The notes below the pieces were generated by a model, which worked only from the letters and a program-made list of their open reading frames with translations, ran no database searches and had not been told where the DNA came from. From UBA1413 sp964650525 (GTDB taxonomy: Bacteria > Bacteroidota > Bacteroidia > Bacteroidales > Prolixibacteraceae), in assembly GCA_964650525.1 (NCBI GenBank), contig CAZYUA010000005.1:1-64000 (forward strand): 64,000 nt of DNA. The letters are read 5' to 3'. Of the stretch, positions 1 through 7,334 are shown piece after piece. Position numbers and translations under genes: made by a program. Within the stretch, counting starts at the first letter, position 1. Each line of letters opens with the position of its first letter.

Positions 1-4
1 GGTG

Positions 5-35
5 CAAAGATAATCACCTTTTTCCCCTTTCCAAA
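5..35 (-). promoter_or_regulatory. Bacteroidetes-type promoter for a gene off the left edge
   Basis: Read on the minus strand there is a perfect -7 element TATCTTTG (5-12) and a -33 element TTTG (32-35), separated by 19 nt. This matches the Bacteroidetes TTTG-N19-TAnnTTTG promoter. It points out of the window, so a leftward gene divergent from the glycosyltransferase should begin just beyond base 1. Confidence 0.7.
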
Positions 36-200
36 CGATTAACCGAAAAATTTTATTATTTCCCCCAGGAAAACAAAAAATATCCCCCCTCCAAACCTTA
101 AAACCCACGCAAAAGCAGGATCCTGAACCACCCGGGAGTGAAATGAAACCGGAATCGGTCTAGGGCTTTTCTCTATCAGAAGAAATCCAATTTAAAAGTG

Positions 201-208
201 TATTTTCG
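201..208 (+). promoter_or_regulatory. Possible -7 element of the mannosyltransferase gene
   Basis: TATTTTCG differs from the TAnnTTTG consensus at one position and lies 25 nt before the start codon at 233. The same TATTTTCG variant precedes the HAD gene further along. No convincing -33 TTTG is seen at the right distance, so this is tentative. Confidence 0.35.
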
Positions 209-232
209 CAATGCAAAACCCGAATAATAACT

Positions 233-982
233 ATGATGAAGCATTCAGACAAAAACCTGGTCCTCATCCCCACGTACAATGAAAAGGAGAATGTCGGCAA
301 AATTATCCGGAAGGTTTTTTCACTATCTACCCCTTTTCATCTGTTAATTATTGATGATAATTCCCCGGACGGAACTGCGGGGATTGTTAAAAAACTGATG
401 GAGGAGTATCCTGAAGGGCTTCATCTGTTAGAGCGTCCCGGGAAAATGGGGCTTGGCACTGCGTATATTGCAGGGTTTAAGTGGGCGCTTGAAAAAGGCT
501 TTGATTACATTTTTGAAATGGACTGCGACTTTTCGCACAATCCCGATGACCTGGAGCGGTTGTATATTGCTGCACGGAATGGGGCAGACCTGGTCATCGG
601 ATCCAGGTATATTTCGGGTATCAATGTGATTAACTGGCCATTAGGCCGTGTATTACTCTCCTATTTTGCTTCCGTTTATGTCAGAATCGTAACGGGAATG
701 AAGGTCATGGACACTACCGCAGGTTTTAAATGTTACCGCCGGCAGGTACTGGAAGCCATCGACTTCGACGACATCCGGCTGAAAGGATACGGATTCCAGG
801 TTGAAATGAAATTCACCACCCATAAACTGGGCTTTAAGATTGTTGAGGTTCCCATCATCTTTACCGATCGCAAGGAGGGCTCTTCGAAAATGAGTGGCGG
901 CATATTCAGCGAAGCACTCTGGGGGGTACTAAAAATGAAGATCCGGAGTTACTGGAAAAAGTACAACCGTACCCCGGCATAG
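233..982 (+). CDS. Polyprenol monophosphomannose synthase (GT2)
   Basis: A 249-residue family 2 glycosyltransferase of the dolichol/polyprenol-phosphate mannose synthase type, expected to transfer mannose from GDP-mannose to a polyprenyl phosphate on the inner face of the membrane. The N-terminus carries the nucleotide-binding region IPTYNEKENV and LIIDDNSPDG. The metal-binding acidic motif is MDCDFSHNPDD near residue 97. The family motif GSRYISG and the C-terminal IIFTDRKEGSSKMS are present. There is no C-terminal membrane domain, so this is the short, peripheral type. Two consecutive ATGs (233 and 236) could serve as start. It lies 74 nt upstream of dihydroorotase, an arrangement often seen in Bacteroidales. 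The exact sugar donor is inferred from the family. Confidence 0.85.
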   Translation: MMKHSDKNLVLIPTYNEKENVGKIIRKVFSLSTPFHLLIIDDNSPDGTAGIVKKLMEEYPEGLHLLERPGKMGLGTAYIAGFKWALEKGFDYIFEMDCDFSHNPDDLERLYIAARNGADLVIGSRYISGINVINWPLGRVLLSYFASVYVRIVTGMKVMDTTAGFKCYRRQVLEAIDFDDIRLKGYGFQVEMKFTTHKLGFKIVEVPIIFTDRKEGSSKMSGGIFSEALWGVLKMKIRSYWKKYNRTPA

Positions 983-1056
983 AAAGTTCCCTCGGGTTCG
1001 CAACCGAAAAACAGGGATAGTCACAGCCTTAAGATAATTGTGTTTCGGGCATTTGC

Positions 1057-2403
1057 ATGAGAACACTGATTAATAACGCTACCCTTATCAACGAGGGAGA
1101 CTGTTTCCCGGGCAGTCTGCTCATCAATGGGGAGTATATTGAGGCGGTCTTCCGGAATGCATATCCGGAAATCCCTGATTACGGGTTGATGGAGGTTATC
1201 GATGCCGGGGGCAGTTACCTTCTTCCCGGTGTGATCGATGACCAGGTTCATTTTCGGGAACCCGGACTTACCTACAAGGGTGAAATTGCCACTGAGAGCA
1301 GGGCAGCGGTAGCCGGCGGGGTAACCAGTTTCATGGACATGCCCAATACGGTTCCGCAGACAGTTACCCAAGAGCTGCTCGAAAATAAATTCAGGCGTGC
1401 AGCGGAAGTGTCGGCTGCCAACTACTCCTTTTTCATGGGGGCCACGAATAACAACCTCAGGGAGGTTCTTCAGACCGACCCGGCCAGAGTTTGCGGCATT
1501 AAGGTATTCATGGGATCATCGACAGGCAAGATGCTGGTTGACGACGACCGGATTCTGGAGGATATTTTCAGGCATGCTCCGGTGCTGATCGCCGTGCACA
1601 GCGAAGATGAAGCCGTAATCCGCGCCAACAGTGAGCAGGCACGCCTTCGTTTCGGAGAGGAGGTTCCGGTAAGTTACCACCCTGTGATCAGGAGTGCGGA
1701 GGCCTGCTACCGGTCTACGGTTAAAGCGGTGGAACTCGCGGCCCGCACCGGAGCCAGACTTCATGTTTTCCACCTGTCCACAGCCCGGGAAACCAGCCTT
1801 TTCAGTACCGGGGAAGTAGCCGGTAAACAGATTACTGCGGAAGTTTGCCTTCATCACTTGTGGTTCAACGACCGCGATTACGCAGCGCTGGGCCCCCTCA
1901 TCAAGTGGAATCCGGCTGTAAAAACCGCTGAAGACCAGGAAGGATTGTGGACAGCCCTCAGTGACGACCGGATCGATGTGGTGGCCACCGACCATGCACC
2001 CCATACCCTCCAGGAAAAAACAAGCACCTACTTCAATGCCCCTTCCGGAGGCCCGACAATTCAGCATTCGCTGACAGCCATGTTTGAAATGAGCCTCCGG
2101 GGCAAAATCTCACCTCCTGATATCGTCCGGAAAATGTGCCACGCACCCGCCGATCTTTTCCGGATCCGCAAAAGAGGCTACCTGAAACCGGGATTTTTTG
2201 CCGACCTGGTGATTTTACATCCGGACAAGCCCTGGCAGGTTACCCGTGACAATATCCTTTACAAATGCGGCTGGTCTCCCTTCATGGGATTTACCTTCCG
2301 GCATGCCGTCAGCCACACCTTTGTTAACGGGAAACTGGTTTACCATAATGGCCGGATTGTACCAGGAATAACAGGACAAAGACTTCTCTTCGACCAGGGT
2401 TGA
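1057..2403 (+). CDS. pyrC: Dihydroorotase, Bacteroidetes type
   Basis: A 448-residue amidohydrolase of the dihydroorotase family, which cyclises N-carbamoyl-L-aspartate to dihydroorotate in pyrimidine synthesis. The zinc-site motif reads DDQVHFREPGLTYK at residues 61-74, so the usual first metal-binding His of HxH is Gln63. A candidate carboxylated Lys sits in GIKVFMGSSTGK, further metal His residues in VHSEDE and HVFHLST, and the catalytic Asp in ATDHAPHTL. To my knowledge Bacteroidetes dihydroorotases generally carry this DQVHFRE variant, so the gene is probably active. Without biochemical evidence an allantoinase-like or inactive role cannot be excluded. The likely start is the ATG at 1057. 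Confidence 0.88.
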   Translation: MRTLINNATLINEGDCFPGSLLINGEYIEAVFRNAYPEIPDYGLMEVIDAGGSYLLPGVIDDQVHFREPGLTYKGEIATESRAAVAGGVTSFMDMPNTVPQTVTQELLENKFRRAAEVSAANYSFFMGATNNNLREVLQTDPARVCGIKVFMGSSTGKMLVDDDRILEDIFRHAPVLIAVHSEDEAVIRANSEQARLRFGEEVPVSYHPVIRSAEACYRSTVKAVELAARTGARLHVFHLSTARETSLFSTGEVAGKQITAEVCLHHLWFNDRDYAALGPLIKWNPAVKTAEDQEGLWTALSDDRIDVVATDHAPHTLQEKTSTYFNAPSGGPTIQHSLTAMFEMSLRGKISPPDIVRKMCHAPADLFRIRKRGYLKPGFFADLVILHPDKPWQVTRDNILYKCGWSPFMGFTFRHAVSHTFVNGKLVYHNGRIVPGITGQRLLFDQG

Positions 2404-2502
2404 CACGGACTGCAACCTGACGGCTGGAAAAATCAGGAAAACACCTCCCTCCATCTCCCCGGGATGCTGATAATTCCTGACTTCCGGGAAACCCGGATTC
2501 TG

Positions 2503-3378
2503 CTAATCCAGAACTACCACCAGATACTTCGAAGCTTTCCAGAATTCCGTTGCATTGTCGACAAACAATGTGTCGGCTGTCTTCTCCCCGGTAACATGGT
2601 AAGAATCCACCGGATGTACCGTGATTACCCTCGCCTTCTTCACCTGCAACGGCAACAGATTAAAGCTACGAATATCCACTTCGGAAAAATATGCACGGTT
2701 AAAATCTTTCCTTATCTTCAGCGTCCGTCCCATCCCGAGAACACCCCCTGATTTTTCCAAAACAAAATTATCTTCCAGCTCTTTGACAGTACCCAGGGCA
2801 TACCAGGCTTTATTCAATTCCACAGTTTGGTTTTCAATGACTTCGGATTTTTCCTGGACTTCCTGAGTCACCTGTTCAACCTGGCTGGCAAGCTGGCTGA
2901 TATCGATATTCAGACGTTCAATATCCCGCGACAGGGTCAGTATCTCGGCATCCTTGGCTTCTATCTGGGCATTCAGGTTTGAAACCATCCTTTCAAATTC
3001 ACCGACCATACCCTGCAACTGACCAACCTTAGAGTTGGCATTGTTCAGTTTATTCTGCAGCGATGCCGATAAATCCTTGTTTTTCTGCAACAACTGATTC
3101 AACAATACAATGTCTTCCATGATTTGCTGCTTCTGGTTTCCTTTTAGCTCTCCCTGATTCGAGGTGGCAACGGTGACCAGTTTTTCCACCTCTTTGATGG
3201 AATCGAGATTCTCCTGGATTTCATTGAATCCGGAGAGAAATTCGAGTATTGCTGAATCCTTGTCAGCAGCAATCCTTGATAAACTGTCGGTGACAACACT
3301 TAACCGGTCAATCTGCTGCTGTTTTTGCTGGCATCCGATCAGCAGTACCAAACCAGCCAGAAATACAAATTTTTTCAT
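2503..3378 (-). CDS. Coiled-coil lipoprotein, Cbp1-like
   Basis: A predicted outer-envelope lipoprotein of 291 residues. The start at 3378 gives the signal peptide MKKFVFLAGLVLLIGC with a lipobox ending in Cys. A longer frame starts at 3414, but that codon sits directly against the -7 box at 3416-3423, so it is unlikely to be translated. Residues ~60-200 are heptad-rich coiled coil (many L/I/V with E, K and Q). A C-terminal globular domain of ~90 residues starts near WYALGTVKELED and ends in VVVLD. The architecture resembles Bacteroidetes proteins annotated as Cbp1-family collagen-binding adhesins, but that name is a resemblance and I do not claim binding activity. It is convergent with dihydroorotase. 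Confidence 0.75.
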   Translation of the reverse strand: MKKFVFLAGLVLLIGCQQKQQQIDRLSVVTDSLSRIAADKDSAILEFLSGFNEIQENLDSIKEVEKLVTVATSNQGELKGNQKQQIMEDIVLLNQLLQKNKDLSASLQNKLNNANSKVGQLQGMVGEFERMVSNLNAQIEAKDAEILTLSRDIERLNIDISQLASQVEQVTQEVQEKSEVIENQTVELNKAWYALGTVKELEDNFVLEKSGGVLGMGRTLKIRKDFNRAYFSEVDIRSFNLLPLQVKKARVITVHPVDSYHVTGEKTADTLFVDNATEFWKASKYLVVVLD

Positions 3379-3415
3379 CTTTTTGTTGTTTTGTGAATAC
3401 TCTGCTATTTCCATA

Positions 3416-3423
3416 CAAAAATA
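3416..3423 (-). promoter_or_regulatory. -7 element of the coiled-coil lipoprotein gene
   Basis: TATTTTTG on the minus strand matches TAnnTTTG exactly. It would start transcription near 3410 and leave a leader of about 30 nt before the ATG at 3378, which supports that start. No good -33 TTTG is seen. Confidence 0.5.
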
Positions 3424-3979
3424 GATAAACCTATTGTCATAATTTCCTGACAGAACTCTAAATTTTTCCCGGGAGTTAATATCTCCTGCAAAGAATACCT
3501 TACCTTAACTTTCCGGATCCCTACAAACAGGAAAAGATGGCTGACAGGAAGTTTTTCCGGTACCGGAACTGGCCGGTTTGGAAATCCGGACCAGCCACTT
3601 CGCTTCGGGGGTCCCGCTCTTTGGCAACCCACTATAGTGGCCATTTTGACAGAGATTCTGATTACCCGCCCCGGAGAAAAGATCCTTGAAACCGAAACAG
3701 AATCATGAACCCCGGCAGCCTTCCGGTAACCTGATCTCGCTCCTGGATCCATGATCCCCTGAAACAACAACCTGCAGAAGGAGAACGGGTGATCCCCGCT
3801 TCCGGGAAATACGGAAGCGTATATTGGCTCTGCGTGCCGGGGAAAAGAAACGGGGAAATGTCATGAACGGTTTGCCCGTAAGGTTTGTTCCTATGGTAAA
3901 TCCCAAGGGAAAACCATTATGGCAAAAGGTCGCTCGTCTTCAGCAGATTCAGCCACCGGAATGTAGCAGACCCAGCCTG
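3424..3979. other. 556-nt stretch without a recognisable gene
   Basis: No frame here gives a protein I recognise, and open frames are short and overlap on opposite strands. It contains a perfect 12-bp palindrome CCACTATAGTGG at 3629-3640. It also contains a hairpin at 3797-3819 with an 8-bp perfect stem (CGCTTCCG/CGGAAGCG) and a 7-nt loop, not followed by a T-run. It lies between the lipoprotein promoter and the 3' end of the DUF2752 gene. Confidence 0.5.
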
Positions 3980-4408
3980 TCAGGGTATCACCTGGTTCCC
4001 GGGAGACAGCCATGTAAACGGATAATAGGGAAGATTCCTCAGGATAAAGAAGACCATGATTACACCCAGGATGTACCAGGGAGCATTTTTCATATACAGA
4101 AGGTTGGGAAGTTTCCAACGAAACTGCCTGTTTATCCAGGGGTAAGCATAATGATACAGGAGGATGACAGCTGCCGGGAACACCAGAAAGTTATGGCTGA
4201 AAGCGTCGCTGAACCGGAGGTGCAGGAAACTGTGGATGGCCCGCTGAGAACCGCAACCCGCACAGAAATAACCGGTGATGGTATGGAAAGGACAACGCGG
4301 AAAGAAGCGGACATCTTCCGGATCAAAAAAATACAAGACGAGCAGAACACCAACGGCAACCGCCAGCCCTGCCCTCATCATCCATCTTCCGGCATTACCA
4401 GTTGAACA
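3980..4408 (-). CDS. DUF2752 membrane protein
   Basis: A small membrane protein of about 142 residues. The DUF2752 signature CPFHTITGYFCAGCGSQRA is followed by a His-rich segment (IHSFLHLRF). A transmembrane helix (AGLAVAVGVLLVLYFF) precedes the motif and two more follow it. The function of the family is unknown; the paired Cys residues suggest metal or redox chemistry, which is inference. The start at 4408 overlaps the end of the upstream CD225-like gene by 14 nt. An alternative ATG at 4381 has a GGAAG just upstream. The overlap implies translational coupling in a two-gene operon. Confidence 0.75.
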   Translation of the reverse strand, partial: CSTGNAGRWMMRAGLAVAVGVLLVLYFFDPEDVRFFPRCPFHTITGYFCAGCGSQRAIHSFLHLRFSDAFSHNFLVFPAAVILLYHYAYPWINRQFRWKLPNLLYMKNAPWYILGVIMVFFILRNLPYYPFTWLSPGNQVIP

Positions 4409-4688
4409 CATCCGATAATACCGCTGTTCCGATACCCAGCACCAGAATGCCAACAATCAGGATTACGGCCGATCCGACCGAAATCCAGATCCAGGTCAGC
4501 GCATTCTTGCTGGCCTGTCTGGCACCGTCAAAATCGCCCGCCTGCCATTTCGAATTGACCTGGGAAGCATATATGATCGACACAATACCCAGAATCTGGC
4601 AACAGAAAATGGTACACAGAATGGCACCCACCAGGTAATTGGAAGGTGCCACACGGGAATCAACCGGTTGATTTAATGGTTCATTCAT
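4395..4688 (-). CDS. CD225/dispanin-like small membrane protein
   Basis: A 97-residue protein with two hydrophobic segments. The first, YLVGAILCTIFCCQILGIVS, is followed by the CD225/dispanin-type sequence IIYASQVNSKWQAGDFDGA and RQASKNALTWIWISVG. In bacteria such proteins are small membrane proteins of unknown function, often near other small membrane genes. It overlaps the downstream DUF2752 gene and has its own promoter at 4715-4722. It is divergent from the BlaI regulator, and the intergenic operators may influence both directions. Confidence 0.75.
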   Translation of the reverse strand: MNEPLNQPVDSRVAPSNYLVGAILCTIFCCQILGIVSIIYASQVNSKWQAGDFDGARQASKNALTWIWISVGSAVILIVGILVLGIGTAVLSDVFNW

Positions 4689-4714
4689 AGCTTGGTTTTT
4701 TATAAATGAGTATC

Positions 4715-4722
4715 CAAAAATA
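4715..4722 (-). promoter_or_regulatory. -7 element of the CD225/DUF2752 pair
   Basis: TATTTTTG on the minus strand is a perfect TAnnTTTG match, 26 nt from the start codon. The first BlaI-type palindrome lies about 37 bp upstream of it, close enough to affect this promoter too. No TTTG at the ideal spacing is evident. Confidence 0.5.
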
Positions 4723-4758
4723 GAAAAAATTACAGCCTCCTGTAAATTAACAAACTTT

Positions 4759-4814
4759 AACTGAATTTTCAGTTGATTAACTGATTTTTTAGTTGCATAA
4801 CTGAAAAATCAGTT
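4759..4814. promoter_or_regulatory. Three phased BlaI/MecI-type operators
   Basis: Three 16-bp dyads follow one another: AACTGAATTTTCAGTT (4759-4774, perfect arms), AACTGATTTTTTAGTT (4779-4794, one arm mismatch) and AACTGAAAAATCAGTT (4799-4814, perfect arms). Each starts exactly 20 bp after the previous one, so all three face roughly the same side of the helix. The third fills the space between the -33 and -7 elements of the downstream promoter, an ideal place for repression. BlaI/MecI repressors bind dyads of this kind in operators of their own operon, so autoregulation by the adjacent gene is the natural inference. Confidence 0.85.
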
Positions 4815-4823
4815 TTATGTTTG
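4793..4823 (+). promoter_or_regulatory. Promoter of the BlaI-M56 operon
   Basis: TTG at 4793-4795 and a perfect -7 TATGTTTG at 4816-4823 are separated by 20 nt. Transcription should start near 4830, downstream of the first in-frame ATG at 4817. That makes the ATG at 4850 the real start of the repressor. The third palindrome lies inside this promoter. Confidence 0.75.
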
Positions 4824-4849
4824 TGCTGGTTCATTTCATTCCTGTTACC

Positions 4850-5206
4850 ATGCACAAACTGACCCGGAAAGAGGAGGAGCTGATGAAAATCCTCTGGAAG
4901 CTTGAAAAAGCTTTCGTCAAAGAGATCGTGGAACAGTATCCCAATCCCAAACCCCACTACAATACGATCTCCTCGCTGGTACGCCTGCTGCAGGAAAAGG
5001 GGATCATCGGCTTCAGGCAATACGGGAACACCTATGAATATTATCCGCTGATCAGCCGGGAGGAATATCGCAGGCCCTACATGAACCAGGTGATCAGGGA
5101 TTATTTTGATAATTCCTGGCAGAATGCGGTGGCCTTTTTCGTGAAGGAGAAGGGGCTGAAGCCGGATGAGTTGGAGGAGATAATCCGGATGATAAAAAAA
5201 CCGTAA
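4850..5206 (+). CDS. BlaI/MecI/CopY-family repressor
   Basis: A winged-helix repressor of 118 residues. It begins MHKLTRKEEELMKILWKLEK, the usual N-terminus of BlaI-type proteins, and carries the DNA-binding helix region HYNTISSLVRLLQEKGIIG followed by the wing FRQYGNTYEYYPLIS. The C-terminal half (EEYRRPYMNQVIRDYF) is the dimerisation and cleavage region. The in-frame ATG at 4817 is rejected because it lies inside the promoter -7 box. The gene is 3 nt upstream of an M56 protease, the standard sensor/repressor pair in which the protease inactivates the repressor. The inducing signal is unknown. Confidence 0.9.
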   Translation: MHKLTRKEEELMKILWKLEKAFVKEIVEQYPNPKPHYNTISSLVRLLQEKGIIGFRQYGNTYEYYPLISREEYRRPYMNQVIRDYFDNSWQNAVAFFVKEKGLKPDELEEIIRMIKKP

Positions 5207-5209
5207 GCC

Positions 5210-7117
5210 ATGGAACAGTTGCTTATTTATGCAGGGAAACTCTCCCTGGCCACCATGTTGTTTTATCTGGCCTACCGGCTGCTTTTCCGGAGCCGGAAAC
5301 AATATCGTTTTAACCGGTTTTACCTGCTTGGGTCGATGGCTTCGGGATTCATCATTCCCCTGATCACCCTTACCCTGACCCGGGCAGACTTTCCCCAAAT
5401 GGTCATCCTGGGCGGCGAAAGTGCTTCAGCAGTAACGGTGTCCGGAACTTCCGGCCATGGATCCCTGACACTGACGGAGTTTCTTTTTTACCTCTACCTG
5501 GCGGGGGCGGTTTTTTTTCTGATCCGTCTGGTGGCAGGCCACCTGAAGGCCTGGGAGCTCATCCGCCACTGCCGTAATTTGGGGGTCAACGGAACCTCCC
5601 TCCTGATTTCGGAAACCGCCATCCATCCTTTTACCTTTTTCAATAAGGTGGTCATTGGCCGGGAAACGTTAGACCATCCCGGCTTGCCCATGATCCTGGA
5701 GCATGAAAACGTTCATGCCCGGGAAAAGCACACAGTGGATATCCTGCTGTCGGAACTGATGTTCCTCTTCCAATGGTTCAATCCATTCGCCTGGCTGCAC
5801 AAGGAGGCCATTAAAAACAACCTCGAATTCCTGGCCGATCAGGAAGTAATCAGCCATTCCGACATGAAGGATTACCAGCTGGCCCTGGTTTCACTGGCCG
5901 ATAAGAAGGGAGTGACTCCCTTTCTCACTGCACTGAATGGTACGGACTTAAAAAACAGAATAATCATGATGAAAAAGAAAACAGGATACAAAAGCACGGG
6001 AATCCGCAGGATAGCCCTTCTCCCACTACTTGCCATGCTGATCCTGGGGTTGTCGAACAAAGAATTCAAAGCGGCACCTGGAATCCTTCCGGAGATCCCG
6101 AACTTTGAAGGATTCCTGCAGCCTGACCAATCAGGCGATTCGGTGAAGGAATTTAATACGCAGGTCCAGGTGACTGCAAAAAGTATGACCATAGACGGAC
6201 AGCAATTCACCGGTGATTCGATTACGGTAAGGACCGTTCATGAAAAACCCGGAAACCAGCCCCTCTACATCATCGACGGGAACCCTGTTGAATCGGTCAA
6301 AGGGATTGATCCGGAAAGCATCGAAAGCATTTCGGTACTCAAAGACAAGGCAGCCACCGCGGTGTATGGTGAGAAAGGCAAAAATGGGGTTATCCTGATC
6401 ACCACAAAAAACGGGGCATCGGAAAAGTCTGAATCGCAGTCCTCCGCTGCCGTGAAGAAGGAGAGGGTCGAACATTTCATAAAAATCACGGATTCGAAAG
6501 ATCTGCTGATCATCATCGATGGCAAGGAATCAACCAGGAAAGTGGCTGACATCGACCCTGAAGGAATTCAATCCGTCACTGTGCTGAAGGGTGAAGCGGC
6601 TACGGGCAAATACGGGGAGAAAGGAAAGAATGGAGTGATTGAAATCATCATGAAGGAGATGTCAACTTCTGATAAGAAGTCCCAACCATCCACCGGGGCT
6701 GCCTCTTCCGGTGAAGTCCGGATAACCGGCTTTTCCACAGGAAATGGCGAGAAAATCACTTCTGTCGGACAAATGAGATCTTCCATCGCCAGGACCATCA
6801 AATATCCGGTGAAGGCACAGGAAATGGGGCTGCAAAGCGAAGAAACCGTTTATGGTTACGTCAGTGATGCAGGTAAAATCATCCGGATCACCGACAGAAA
6901 GCCTGACGGCGAGGTATTTCCGGTTGAGGAAGTGATCATTGTGGCTTACGCAAAGTCAGGCACTCAAAAAGCCGCCACGCTTCCGTCCAAAGCAGGGGCC
7001 AAAAGCACCCTGCTGAACGATGAAGCCTCGCTGGCGGTGCGTAACCTTCCGGACATCGATATTCCGGAATACAAAGGCCGGTGGTTAAAATTTCAGTTTA
7101 AGTTTGTTCTGCAATAA
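5210..7117 (+). CDS. BlaR1-like M56 protease with SusC-plug-like repeats
   Basis: A 635-residue membrane protein. The N-terminus has several transmembrane helices (residues ~5-25, 38-58, 88-110). They enclose an M56 zinc protease domain whose HExxH-type site reads EHENVHAREKH at 164-174, with ALAD-like FLADQEV downstream. After a further membrane segment (LLPLLAMLILGL) the extracytoplasmic part holds two copies of a TonB-receptor plug-like module. Both have IDG, then DPE-I-S-V-LK-A-YGEKGKNGVI; the copies are near residues 355-400 and 430-480. The C-terminus (YPVKAQEMG, then VYGYVSDAGKI) resembles a TonB C-terminal domain. It probably senses an envelope signal and cleaves the adjacent BlaI. 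The plug modules are typical of Bacteroidetes M56 proteins. Their ligand is unknown. Confidence 0.85.
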   Translation: MEQLLIYAGKLSLATMLFYLAYRLLFRSRKQYRFNRFYLLGSMASGFIIPLITLTLTRADFPQMVILGGESASAVTVSGTSGHGSLTLTEFLFYLYLAGAVFFLIRLVAGHLKAWELIRHCRNLGVNGTSLLISETAIHPFTFFNKVVIGRETLDHPGLPMILEHENVHAREKHTVDILLSELMFLFQWFNPFAWLHKEAIKNNLEFLADQEVISHSDMKDYQLALVSLADKKGVTPFLTALNGTDLKNRIIMMKKKTGYKSTGIRRIALLPLLAMLILGLSNKEFKAAPGILPEIPNFEGFLQPDQSGDSVKEFNTQVQVTAKSMTIDGQQFTGDSITVRTVHEKPGNQPLYIIDGNPVESVKGIDPESIESISVLKDKAATAVYGEKGKNGVILITTKNGASEKSESQSSAAVKKERVEHFIKITDSKDLLIIIDGKESTRKVADIDPEGIQSVTVLKGEAATGKYGEKGKNGVIEIIMKEMSTSDKKSQPSTGAASSGEVRITGFSTGNGEKITSVGQMRSSIARTIKYPVKAQEMGLQSEETVYGYVSDAGKIIRITDRKPDGEVFPVEEVIIVAYAKSGTQKAATLPSKAGAKSTLLNDEASLAVRNLPDIDIPEYKGRWLKFQFKFVLQ

Positions 7118-7171
7118 ACGATAGGTTCCTCCCTGTTAGACTACAGGTTCCGGTTATCCTAAACTCGCCGG

Positions 7172-7211
7172 AAAATCCGGTTCCCTTGGAAAAGCGGGGG
7201 CCGGATTTTTT
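7172..7211 (+). terminator. Intrinsic terminator after the BlaI-M56 operon
   Basis: A 9-bp perfect stem AAAATCCGG (7172-7180) pairs with CCGGATTTT (7201-7209) around a 20-nt loop and runs into a T tract. It lies 55 nt after the M56 stop codon. Confidence 0.65.
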
Positions 7212-7246
7212 GTTGGTCGAAAAACGAAAATGTGGTATAATATCCT

Positions 7247-7276
7247 TTTGCGAAAAGAGCTTTTTCCCTATATTTA
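7247..7276 (+). promoter_or_regulatory. Promoter of the first Gfo/Idh/MocA gene
   Basis: TTTG at 7247-7250 and TATATTTA at 7269-7276 (one mismatch to TAnnTTTG) are separated by 18 nt. The predicted leader of about 50 nt reaches the ATG at 7335. It follows the terminator directly, so this gene has its own transcript. Confidence 0.55.
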
Positions 7277-7334
7277 GCTAATTTTATTGAAAAGAAACCA
7301 AAATCCTTATTTTATTCACTTCAACTTATTCATT

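Noticed and set aside
3405..3906. Overlapping minus-strand frames of 121 and 67 codons
   Set aside because: No recognisable domains, they overlap each other out of frame, and there is no promoter or start context.
3824..4405. Plus-strand 193-codon frame
   Set aside because: It lies opposite the DUF2752 gene, whose translation is clearly a membrane protein with a family signature.
4769..5398. Minus-strand 209-codon frame over the BlaI gene
   Set aside because: Antisense shadow of the repressor and M56 genes, rich in His, Gln and Pro, with no family resemblance.
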